Under the pieces are notes generated by a model. It ran no database searches, was not told where the DNA came from, and was given only the letters and a program-made list of their open reading frames with translations. From the NCBI GenBank assembly GCA_017561615.1, contig JAFZBT010000202.1:1-6824 (forward strand): 6,824 bases of DNA. Direction: 5' to 3'. Source of the DNA: Erysipelotrichaceae bacterium (GTDB taxonomy: Bacteria; Bacillota_I; Bacilli_A; Erysipelotrichales; Erysipelotrichaceae). The position numbers were made by a program, and so were the translations under genes. Below are positions 1 to 6,824 of this stretch, piece after piece; the stretch's first letter is position 1; each line of letters begins with the position of its first letter.

Positions 1-8
1 ACCTAATA

Positions 9-38
9 ATTATAGAACCCGGAAAGCGGAAAAATCAA
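9..38 (-). promoter_or_regulatory. possible sigma-A-type promoter for a gene beyond the left edge
   Basis: On the minus strand, TTGATT (33-38) is followed after 18 bases by a perfect TATAAT (9-14). The -35 box matches TTGACA at four of six positions. Transcription would start at about position 2 and run off the left edge, so any gene it serves is not visible. It overlaps the possible terminator hairpin of the preceding operon. The -10 lies in a short AT-rich stretch, so a chance match is quite possible. Confidence 0.35.
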
Positions 39-64
39 CGCATTGACCTTCTGACATTTTCCGC
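26..64 (-). terminator. possible terminator of the ABC transporter operon
   Basis: Three bases after the stop of the binding-protein gene, the arms GCGGAAAA and TTTTCCGC form a perfect 8-bp stem (26-33 with 57-64). The loop is 23 bases and contains a 4-bp mini-hairpin (TCAA/TTGA). On the minus transcript the 3' arm is followed by only CTTTCC-like sequence, not a clean run of U. The position fits a terminator, but the long loop and poor U-tract make it a weak one. Confidence 0.4.
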
Positions 65-66
65 GT

Positions 67-1677
67 TCAGTTCTGCTTCTCTGATTTGTTCTTGCGCAGA
101 TCATTCAGATAGTAGACTGCCAGGAACAGCCAGACAGCTGCCAGGCCGCCCAAACGCATGACAGCTGTTCTGGGCAGCGGGCCCAGATCGGCTCTGCCGG
201 CGCTGCCGGCGCTGATCTGATCCAGGTGATAAAGCGATGTCACGTTGCCGTACAGTTTCTGATAGAAGGCCTCATCGACAGTTTGCCGGCGGTTGACCGC
301 CTTGGCGGTTTCCTCGATCAGGGCTCCGGATGCTTCCCTCAGGGAAGCCGAACCGTTGAATACCGGGGTGACGAAGGTGTTTTCGGTGTTGGCGATCAGC
401 AGCTTGACGGCGTCGATCTTGCCGAAATAGTGCTCTTCATCATCGCTGCCGCCCAGGGCCAGATACTGCAGGTATTCCGGGTCCTGCTGAGCCTTGAGCG
501 TCACTGGGCTGTAGCCTTCGGTCTGCGAGTAGCCGATCTGAATGTCGTTGGTCAGCAGATACTGGGCAAACAGCCATGATGCCAGAACCTCCTGCGGGTC
601 AGCCTTGTTGAAGATGCAGATCGAGGGTCCCTGCGAGATCATTACCGGATTGGCGGCATCAAACTGCGGGATCATGCGGACGACCATCTCAAAGTCGACC
701 AGATTTTCCTCGGCGATGTCCTGATGCCCTAAGGGAGCATGCGGTCCCATCCAGGTGGCTCCGGCGGTCGAATCGATTGCGAAGATACACTGGCCGGCGT
801 TCAGGAAGTTGGCCGGATAGGAGGAGATCTTGAAGGTCGAGAAGGCCTCGGCTTCCACGTTCTCCCTGACCATTTCCAGGATGCCCTTGGTCTCTTCACT
901 GAAGATCAGCACCTCGCCGTCAGCGCTGGAATAGGGAGCGTTGAGCTGCCTGAGCATCTGAATCATCATGTTGTCGGTGGACTTGTAGATGAAGGGAATC
1001 ATGACCTTCTGGCCGTTGAGCAGATAGTTTCCCTCACCGTCCTTTTCAGCTGCCTTCCGGGCGATCTCAAAGACGTAGTCCCAGCTCAAAACTTCCGGGA
1101 TCTCATAGCCCAGCTTGTTGACATAAGTCTTGTTGATGTACAGGGCTTCGGTGGAGCGCATGAAAGGGATGCAGTAATAGTGCTCGCCCAGCTTTCCTTC
1201 CTCGACGAACTTGCTGACCATCTGGTCAAAGGACGGCGAGTCGAAGCGCACCTCGCTGCCGGCCAGACCGTACTTCCCGTCGACATAGAGCTCGTCGAGA
1301 GGCACTACCGTGTTATTGCCGGTCAGATAGGTGGCAACATGGTCGGGATAGGTGATGCAGACATTGGGTGTCGTACCGGTAGCCATGTTGGTGATGACAT
1401 CGTTGTAGATGCGGGAATAGTCGGTATACAGACGGATGGACACTTTGACATTGGGGTACAGCTTTTCAAAGTCGCTTACCGCCCTGTTGTAGATGGCCGT
1501 CTGATACTTGTTGGTGTCGTTCTTGGCCCAGAAGACGATCTCGTAATTCCGGGAAGTGTCAAACTGTTCAGGCATGACAAAATCGTTCATCTGCCTTTGG
1601 CCGGGGCAGCCGCTTAAGGGCAGCAGAAGCAGCAGTACAATGATAACCAGCGCCGGTTTTCTGAGATTCTTGTTCAT
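67..1677 (-). CDS. ABC transporter extracellular solute-binding lipoprotein (family 1, sugar type) with C-terminal membrane anchor
   Basis: This is the substrate-capturing component of the ABC importer encoded just upstream; it should sit on the outer face of the cytoplasmic membrane and deliver ligand to the two permeases. Residues 1-24 are a lipoprotein signal: a basic N-region, a Leu/Ile/Val-rich core and the lipobox LSGC, with Cys24 the expected lipidation site. The body (about 45-480) reads as a family 1 sugar-type binding protein, with an early IVFWAK strand, a PFMRSTEALYINK segment (171-183) and a late TEGYSPVT segment (386-393). After a short Gly/Ala/Ser-rich linker, residues about 504-524 form a hydrophobic helix followed by a basic tail (NDLRKNKSEKQN), which predicts a second anchor with the C-terminus inside. 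At 536 residues it is longer than the usual 400-450. The ATG overlaps the permease stop as ATGA and has AGGAGG at 1687-1692, 9 bases upstream. Substrate is unknown; sugars or glycerol-3-phosphate are family possibilities. Confidence 0.93.
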   Translation of the reverse strand: MNKNLRKPALVIIVLLLLLPLSGCPGQRQMNDFVMPEQFDTSRNYEIVFWAKNDTNKYQTAIYNRAVSDFEKLYPNVKVSIRLYTDYSRIYNDVITNMATGTTPNVCITYPDHVATYLTGNNTVVPLDELYVDGKYGLAGSEVRFDSPSFDQMVSKFVEEGKLGEHYYCIPFMRSTEALYINKTYVNKLGYEIPEVLSWDYVFEIARKAAEKDGEGNYLLNGQKVMIPFIYKSTDNMMIQMLRQLNAPYSSADGEVLIFSEETKGILEMVRENVEAEAFSTFKISSYPANFLNAGQCIFAIDSTAGATWMGPHAPLGHQDIAEENLVDFEMVVRMIPQFDAANPVMISQGPSICIFNKADPQEVLASWLFAQYLLTNDIQIGYSQTEGYSPVTLKAQQDPEYLQYLALGGSDDEEHYFGKIDAVKLLIANTENTFVTPVFNGSASLREASGALIEETAKAVNRRQTVDEAFYQKLYGNVTSLYHLDQISAGSAGRADLGPLPRTAVMRLGGLAAVWLFLAVYYLNDLRKNKSEKQN

Positions 1678-2543
1678 CCCTTGGTACCTCCTCTGGCAAC
1701 GCCCTCCATGATCTTCTTATGGAAGATCAGAAACAGTACGATAAGCGGCAGGGAAATGACGACGACGGCAGCCATCATGGCCGGAATGTTCTCCCGGCCG
1801 AAGCCGTTTTCCCTGATCTCCTGGATGCCGTTGGAGACCAGGAAGTAATTCTGATTGTCAGTGATCAGCCGGGGCCAGACATAGCTGTTCCAGCACTCGA
1901 TGACCTTCAGGATGACGACGGTCACGATGGTCGGCCGGCAGATCGGAATCAGCACCTTGAACAGGAACTTCAGGTCGGGAGTGCCGTCGACCTTGGCAGC
2001 CTTGTAGATCTCATCGGGTACCTGGGAGAAGTTCTCCTTCAGCAGGTAGATGTAGAAGATCGAGGTCAGCGAGGGCAGGATCAGGCCCAGGAAGGTGTTG
2101 CGCATGTTCCAGTTGGTGATGGTGACGAAGTTGGTGATTACTACCAGTTCATTGGGAATCATCATCAGCGACAGCAGGACCGTGAACACCAGGCTGTTGC
2201 CCCTGAACTCCAGCTTGCTGAAGGCGAAGGCTGCCAGAATGATGATCAGCAGCATTCCTCCGGTCGTCAGCAGGGCGAAGATCAGCGTATTGAGCAGATA
2301 GCGCGCGAAGGGAACGGCCGTGAAGACCTCAATGTAGTTTTCAATGGTGGGTGAAAGGGTGAAGAACTTGGGCACATACTCGGAACTGTAGGCCCCATAG
2401 CTCTTGAAGGAGGTAAGCACCATCCAGTAGAAGGGGAAGATGACGCATACCGCCCAGATGATCAATAAGCCATAAGTCAGGATCTTTCTGATCTTCTGAC
2501 GGCGGCGCAGCCTTGATTCCTGTCTTTCAAAATCAGTGTTCAT
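1674..2543 (-). CDS. carbohydrate-type ABC transporter permease 2 (MalG/UgpE family)
   Basis: One of the two membrane subunits forming the import channel, 289 residues from the chosen start. Residues 1-20 are a charged cytoplasmic N-terminus, followed by about six hydrophobic segments (roughly 21-43, 84-108, 117-137, 148-168, 202-217, 255-275). The cytoplasmic EAA loop that docks on the ATPase is clear at 178-200, with the core EIYKAAKVDGT and a trailing LIP. The C-terminus GVARGGTKG resembles the short Gly-rich end common in MalG/UgpE proteins. An in-frame ATG 24 bases further upstream (2567) would overlap permease 1; I chose 2543 because a near-perfect AGGAGGTG lies 4 bases before it (AGGAGG with 6-base spacing) and the protein then begins MNTDFERQ. 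It starts 10 bases after the permease 1 stop and overlaps the binding-protein gene by 4 bases, so translational coupling is likely. Family assignment is firm; substrate is not. Confidence 0.95.
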   Translation of the reverse strand: MNTDFERQESRLRRRQKIRKILTYGLLIIWAVCVIFPFYWMVLTSFKSYGAYSSEYVPKFFTLSPTIENYIEVFTAVPFARYLLNTLIFALLTTGGMLLIIILAAFAFSKLEFRGNSLVFTVLLSLMMIPNELVVITNFVTITNWNMRNTFLGLILPSLTSIFYIYLLKENFSQVPDEIYKAAKVDGTPDLKFLFKVLIPICRPTIVTVVILKVIECWNSYVWPRLITDNQNYFLVSNGIQEIRENGFGRENIPAMMAAVVVISLPLIVLFLIFHKKIMEGVARGGTKG

Positions 2544-2547
2544 GCGC

Positions 2548-2555
2548 CACCTCCT
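2548..2555 (-). promoter_or_regulatory. Shine-Dalgarno site setting the permease 2 start
   Basis: The minus strand reads AGGAGGTG here, 4 bases before the ATG at 2543, and its first two bases (AG) are also the last two of the permease 1 TAG stop (2554-2556). This placement favours the 2543 start over the in-frame ATG at 2567 and suggests that ribosomes finishing permease 1 reinitiate on permease 2. Confidence 0.85.
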
Positions 2556-3444
2556 AGTAATGGACATGCTTTTTGCTTACCAGCAGGTTGATGCAGGTAA
2601 TGCTGAGAACGATGGCAAACAGGATGATGGCCGCCGCCGAAGCGTAGGACGGATAGCCTCCTCCGTTGCCGTAAAGCATGTCGTAGACATAGCCGACGAT
2701 GGTATTCATGCCGGCCGCATTCAGGTCGACGCCGAAAAGGGCCACGGCATCGCTGTAGGCCTTGAAGGCGCCGATGAAGCCGGTGATGACCAGATAGAAG
2801 ATCATCGGTGAGATCATCGGCAGGGTTATCCTGGTGAAGATGCGCCAGGGAGAGGTTCCGTCTACCTTGGCGGCGTTGTAGTAGTCCTGGTTGACGCTGG
2901 CCAGCGCGCTGGTCAGGATCAGCACCTTGAAGGGAAGCACTACCCAGACCGTATAGATGCACAACACCAGCATCTTGGCCCAGTACGGTCCGGAGATGAA
3001 GTCTACCGAGCTCAGTCCCACGGCGTTGAGCAGCAGGTTGATCAGACCTTCGGAATAGGCCGTCTTCTTGAACAGGACCATGAAGACCAGGCCGACCGCC
3101 AGGGTGTTGGTAACATATGGCAGAAAATAGACGGTCTGAAACCATTCCTTGAGCTTTTCAATGGAATTGAGGCACAGGGAGATCAGCAGGGCGAAACCGG
3201 TGGACAGCGGTACGGTGATGGCCACCAGGATGAAGGTGTTTCTGACCGCCTGCAGGAAATAGGGGTCATGCAGGACATAGGAATAGTTGTACATGCCCAC
3301 CCCGAAGTAGGTCTGGGAAGCCGAGTTGTATCCCTCCTCAAAGGAATAGACGAAGACGTCTATCAAAGGATAGATCAGAAACAGGATTATGAAGATCAGC
3401 GCCGGCAGCAGGTACAGCCAGCCCTTGTACTTGTTATGGGTCAT
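2554..3444 (-). CDS. carbohydrate-type ABC transporter permease 1 (MalF/UgpA family)
   Basis: Partner membrane subunit of the importer, 296 residues from the chosen start. It begins MTHNKYKGWLYLLPALIF, the usual opening of UgpA/MalF-like permeases in which a first helix (about 9-31) follows a short basic N-terminus. Further hydrophobic segments lie at roughly 68-92, 104-126, 157-180, 210-227 and 268-290. The EAA loop is at 187-209, with the core DYYNAAKVDGTSPW and a trailing TLP, matching the ATPase-docking motif of permease 2. The same frame stays open up to 3597, but that extension would run 49 codons into the ATPase gene, is Arg/Ser-rich and unlike any permease N-terminus, and is a shadow of the ATPase coding sequence. 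The ATG at 3444 is 4 bases after the ATPase stop and has GGAG (3455-3458) upstream. Substrate not determinable. Confidence 0.95.
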   Translation of the reverse strand: MTHNKYKGWLYLLPALIFIILFLIYPLIDVFVYSFEEGYNSASQTYFGVGMYNYSYVLHDPYFLQAVRNTFILVAITVPLSTGFALLISLCLNSIEKLKEWFQTVYFLPYVTNTLAVGLVFMVLFKKTAYSEGLINLLLNAVGLSSVDFISGPYWAKMLVLCIYTVWVVLPFKVLILTSALASVNQDYYNAAKVDGTSPWRIFTRITLPMISPMIFYLVITGFIGAFKAYSDAVALFGVDLNAAGMNTIVGYVYDMLYGNGGGYPSYASAAAIILFAIVLSITCINLLVSKKHVHY

Positions 3445-3448
3445 AGGC

Positions 3449-4552
<1,104 letters not shown>

Positions 4553-4560
4553 AAGCCTGT

Positions 4561-4566
4561 ACCTCT
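4561..4566 (-). promoter_or_regulatory. Shine-Dalgarno site of the ATPase gene
   Basis: AGAGGT on the minus strand ends 8 bases before the ATG at 4552. No other upstream ATG in this frame is compatible with the promoter, so the start is well supported. Confidence 0.65.
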
Positions 4567-4586
4567 ACATGCATTTATCTATTTCA

Positions 4587-4615
4587 ATTATAATTTCCCG
4601 GTGGCTGATTAACAA
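4587..4615 (-). promoter_or_regulatory. sigma-A-type promoter of the ABC transporter operon
   Basis: On the minus strand TTGTTA (4610-4615) and a perfect TATAAT (4587-4592) are separated by exactly 17 bases. The start point should be near 4580, giving a leader of about 28 bases before the ATPase ATG. The -10 region lies in a 10-base palindrome, AATTATAATT (4586-4595), which could be a binding site or simply AT-rich sequence. I saw no good catabolite-responsive (cre) site. Its location directly after the upstream terminator makes it the obvious promoter of the four-gene operon. Confidence 0.75.
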
Positions 4616-4641
4616 GTTGACTGCCGTCGGCGCCAAAGGAA

Positions 4642-4671
4642 AGACGGAAAGACTGTCTGGTCTTTCCGTCT
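4642..4671 (-). terminator. intrinsic terminator after hypA
   Basis: A 12-bp perfect stem is formed by AGACGGAAAGAC and GTCTTTCCGTCT (4642-4653 with 4660-4671) around a 6-base loop. It lies 8 bases after the hypA stop, and on the minus transcript the 3' arm runs into TTTCCTTT, an imperfect but U-rich tail. It separates the redox operon from the transporter operon. The opposite strand also has a T-rich flank (TGCTTTCTTT), so it could work in both directions, although no plus-strand gene is seen. Confidence 0.85.
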
Positions 4672-4679
4672 GCTTTCTT

Positions 4680-5027
4680 TCAAACGACTTCAATGTCTCT
4701 GATGGACACCTCATTGCCGGTAACCAGATAGGTCCTGGCGCTCTGGCAGTACGGACAGATCCGGCCGCAGGAAGCGGTATCGTACAGTTTGCGGCAGTCT
4801 TCGCAGAACGAAGTTGCCTTCAGGGTGACGATTTCCAGCTGGCAGTCCTTCATGTAGCTGCTCTTGTTGAGGCAGGCCCATTTCCAGCATTCCTGCAGAT
4901 AATGGGGAATGACGCCGGAGACCTCGCCGATCTCCAGGGTTACCTTCCTTACCTGAGTTACCTTGTTTTCTTCCGCCACCTCGTCAACCTGACGGATGAT
5001 GTGGAAGACGATTCCCAGTTCATGCAT
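4680..5027 (-). CDS. hypA: HypA/HybF-family metallochaperone
   Basis: A small cytoplasmic protein of 115 residues, the normal HypA length. HypA is known to deliver nickel to [NiFe] hydrogenase (and urease in some species), binding Ni through the N-terminal Met-His-Glu and a structural zinc through four cysteines. Both are visible: the protein starts MHELG, with His2 and Glu3 in place, and has CEDC (75-78) and CPYC (91-94). The end, GNEVSIRDIEV (104-114), is typical of the family. The invariant MHE fixes the start; the ribosome site before it is weak (GGATGACTAGAG), which with the 2-base gap to the preceding stop suggests translational coupling to the oxidoreductase gene. An intrinsic terminator follows directly. 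The oddity is context: no HypB or [NiFe] hydrogenase gene is in the window, so its client is unknown, and a role tied to the neighbouring oxidoreductase is possible. Family call is firm, client protein is not. Confidence 0.92.
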   Translation of the reverse strand: MHELGIVFHIIRQVDEVAEENKVTQVRKVTLEIGEVSGVIPHYLQECWKWACLNKSSYMKDCQLEIVTLKATSFCEDCRKLYDTASCGRICPYCQSARTYLVTGNEVSIRDIEVV

Positions 5028-5029
5028 CT

Positions 5030-6824
5030 CTAGTCATCCATCAGACTGCTGATGTCCACGGCGTTGCCGGTATGCTTGTGCATCTTGCGGAACTCCCTGG
5101 TGCTCTTGAGATACTCGCGGCGCTTTCTGGCCATCATGCGGGCTTCTTCCGAGCCGCTGTGCAGCAGCATCTTGATGGCTCTGGGGGCCGCGTAGGCCAT
5201 CAGGCCGGTGATCTTGTCTTCGGCAAAGCGCATCGTCGAGGCCTTCGGATGGTCTCTGACCAGATGGATGGCGTCAAACTGGCACCTTGTCGTGCACAGA
5301 CCGCAGCCGATGCACTTGTTGGGGTCGATGATGGTGGCCCCGCAGCTCAGACAGCGGCCGGTCTCAATGCGCACCTGCTCCTCGGTGAAGATGCCTCTTG
5401 GATCCGCAAAGCTGTGGCTGTAGTCTCTGGAGGTATCGACGAAGGGTTCCTGGCGGGCCGCTTCATCGTAGCTGTCGATGGCGATGTTGGTCTTGTCCAG
5501 CTGCTTGAAGTATCTTCTGTCTCTGCCCAGCGTCTGGCTGACGTTATTCTTCGAAACATGTCTGGCCAGCGATTCCGCGGCCTCGTGGCCCTGACCGATG
5601 GCGTCAATGACGAACTTCGGGCCGGTGTAGACGTCGCCGCCGAAGAAGATGTCCTCGTCAGCGCTCTGATAGGTGAACTTGTCAGCCACCGGGTAATTGC
5701 CATGCCAGAAGGTGACCTTGGTGCCTTCCAGCAGGCTGCCCCATTCAATGGCCTGGCCGATTGCGAAGACGATCCGGTCAGCCGGAACGGTGATGGTCTC
5801 ATTTTCATCATACTGCGGGTTGAATCGGCCCTCAGCATCGGTAGTGGACAGGCATTTCTTGAAGACGATGGCGCTGACGTGGCCCTTCTCGTCGACCAGA
5901 ACTTCCTTGGGACCCCAGCCGCAGTTGATCCTGACTTCCTCTTCCTCAGCTTCGGCTATCTCCTGCCCGGAGGCCGGCATGGTCTCTCTCGATTCCAGGC
6001 AGTACATGGAAACGCTGTCGGGACCGAAGCGGTGCGCGGTACGGGCGCAGTCGATGGCCACGTTGCCGCCGCCGACCACCACGACGTCGCCGGTGATCTT
6101 CTGATTCGGCTTGCTTAAAGCTTCCTTGAGGAATCTGACGGCAATGTCGGTGCCTTCCGCCGTTTCGTTGGCAATGCCCGGCAGTCTGCCGCCCTGGCAG
6201 CCGATGGCAATGTAGAAGGCCTCAAAGCCCTGCTCCTTCAGCTGGGCAATGGTGATGTCCTTGCCGACTTCCATGTTGCATCTGATCTCCACACCCAGCT
6301 GTCTGATGATGTCGATCTCGGCGTCGATGACGTCCTTGGCCAGCTTGTAGGCCGGAATGCCGTAAGTCATCATGCCGCCGGGCTTGGCGTTCTTCTCAAA
6401 GACGGTCGGGTTGTAGCCCATACTCGCCAGATAGTAGGCGCAGCTCAGGCCGGCCGGGCCGGCGCCGATGATGGCGATCTTCTGATCCCAGCTGCCATGC
6501 AGGTTATTGACTACCTTTTCCGGTATGTATCTTGTCTCAGCGTGCAGATCCCGTTCAGCCAGGAACTTCTTGACTTCGTCAATGGAGACGGGGCGGTCAA
6601 TGGTTCCCCTGGTGCAGGCATCCTCGCATCTCTTGTTGCAGACCCGTCCGCAGATGGCCGGGAAGGGGTTTTCTCTCTTGATCAGGGCCAGGGCTTCGTC
6701 ATACTTGCCCTCATGAGCCTTCTTGAGGTAGCCCTGAACCGGCACGTGAGCCGGGCAGGCGGCCTTGCAGGGTGAAGTTCCGGTCTTGTGGGTGTTCACT
6801 CTGGCGGTATCGCGGTAGTTCTCA
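5030..6824 (-). CDS. GltD-like FAD/NAD(P)/[4Fe-4S] oxidoreductase, 5'-truncated by the window edge
   Basis: A cytoplasmic flavoprotein of the glutamate-synthase small subunit/NfnB/DPYD-N-domain superfamily, which passes electrons between NAD(P)H, FAD and iron-sulfur clusters. Numbered from the in-window GTG at 6799 it has 589 residues, but the frame continues upstream with ENYRDTAR to the edge, so that GTG is probably internal. Order: N-terminal cluster domain with CKAACP (Cys11, Cys15) and Cys50, 54, 58, 62 in VCNKRCEDAC; FAD-binding IGAGPAGLSCAYYL (111-124) and GGMMTYGIP (141-149); NAD(P)-binding VVVGGGNVAID (240-250); second FAD contact FFGGDVYTGP (385-394); then CLSCG (483-487) and one ferredoxin-type CIGCGLCTTRC (496-506). 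A basic, Met-rich tail of about 75 residues follows. Glu269 in YCLESRETMPA takes the place where related NADPH enzymes usually have Arg pairs. Glutamate synthase itself is unlikely, as no large subunit is seen and hypA follows directly; an electron-transfer partner of a hydrogenase or similar complex is more plausible but inferred. Confidence 0.92.
   Translation of the reverse strand, partial: ENYRDTARVNTHKTGTSPCKAACPAHVPVQGYLKKAHEGKYDEALALIKRENPFPAICGRVCNKRCEDACTRGTIDRPVSIDEVKKFLAERDLHAETRYIPEKVVNNLHGSWDQKIAIIGAGPAGLSCAYYLASMGYNPTVFEKNAKPGGMMTYGIPAYKLAKDVIDAEIDIIRQLGVEIRCNMEVGKDITIAQLKEQGFEAFYIAIGCQGGRLPGIANETAEGTDIAVRFLKEALSKPNQKITGDVVVVGGGNVAIDCARTAHRFGPDSVSMYCLESRETMPASGQEIAEAEEEEVRINCGWGPKEVLVDEKGHVSAIVFKKCLSTTDAEGRFNPQYDENETITVPADRIVFAIGQAIEWGSLLEGTKVTFWHGNYPVADKFTYQSADEDIFFGGDVYTGPKFVIDAIGQGHEAAESLARHVSKNNVSQTLGRDRRYFKQLDKTNIAIDSYDEAARQEPFVDTSRDYSHSFADPRGIFTEEQVRIETGRCLSCGATIIDPNKCIGCGLCTTRCQFDAIHLVRDHPKASTMRFAEDKITGLMAYAAPRAIKMLLHSGSEEARMMARKRREYLKSTREFRKMHKHTGNAVDISSLMDD

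Noticed and set aside
739..1617. Long open frame on the plus strand opposite the binding-protein gene (292 codons)
   Set aside because: It is exactly antisense to a well-supported gene with a signal peptide and family features. Its translation is His/Gly/Val/Asp-rich with no recognisable motif, as expected for the complement of a moderately GC-rich gene.
2540..3145. Second minus-strand open frame inside permease 1 (201 codons)
   Set aside because: It is a shifted frame of the permease gene with an Arg/Gln/Gly/Leu-rich, motif-free product; the other frame has the EAA loop and membrane helices.
4616..4641. GGCGCC and GCCGTCGGC short palindromes upstream of the -35 box considered as an operator
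   Set aside because: The repeats are only 3 bp per arm and match no operator type I recognise; such short palindromes are common by chance.
4642..4671. Inverted repeat considered as a mobile-element end or attachment site
   Set aside because: The two arms form a tight 6-base-loop hairpin directly after a stop codon and before a T-rich stretch, which is fully explained by an intrinsic terminator. No transposase or target duplication is nearby.
5072..6118. Long open frame on the plus strand opposite the oxidoreductase gene (348 codons)
   Set aside because: The minus strand holds the FAD, NAD(P) and cluster motifs. The plus-strand frame crosses them as an antisense shadow and has no promoter or ribosome site that I could see.

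Overview
The window looks like chromosomal DNA from an anaerobic member of the Bacillota (Firmicutes). This is an inference from three things: strong AGGAGG-type ribosome binding sites, a Gram-positive-style lipoprotein solute-binding protein with its own sugar-type ABC transporter, and a flavin/iron-sulfur oxidoreductase next to a HypA-like protein. Base composition is moderately GC-rich by eye, and the lineage cannot be fixed further from sequence alone. Coding density is very high. All six genes are on the minus strand, so they are transcribed from right to left.

Right part (4680-6824): a two-gene segment. The upstream gene is a large GltD-like FAD/NAD(P)/[4Fe-4S] oxidoreductase whose reading frame runs off the right edge, so its N-terminus is missing. 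Two bases after its stop comes a small HypA/HybF-family metallochaperone. A strong stem-loop terminator (4642-4671) follows a few bases after the hypA stop. The segment is probably the end of a longer redox operon, plausibly hydrogenase-related, that lies outside the window.

Middle (4553-4641): the only real intergenic space. It carries a well-formed sigma-A-type promoter (TTGTTA, 17 bp, TATAAT) that should start the next operon about 30 bases before its first gene.

Left part (67-4552): a complete carbohydrate-type ABC importer operon in the order ATPase (MalK/UgpC/MsmX family), permease 1 (MalF/UgpA type), permease 2 (MalG/UgpE type), solute-binding lipoprotein. Gaps are 4 bp, 10 bp and a 4-bp ATGA overlap, so the genes are probably co-translated. 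The likely starts of both permeases are internal to the longest open frames and are set by good Shine-Dalgarno sequences. The binding protein is longer than usual and carries a predicted C-terminal transmembrane helix as well as an N-terminal lipobox. The substrate cannot be read from the sequence; a sugar, oligosaccharide or glycerol-phosphate-like compound is the family expectation.

Left edge (1-66): a possible weak terminator hairpin and, overlapping it, a possible promoter for a gene outside the window. No mobile elements, CRISPR arrays, tRNA or rRNA genes were seen. I found no clearly new system. The most notable points are the doubly anchored binding protein, the HypA-oxidoreductase pairing without visible [NiFe]-hydrogenase genes, and an acidic residue in the oxidoreductase that suggests NADH rather than NADPH use.
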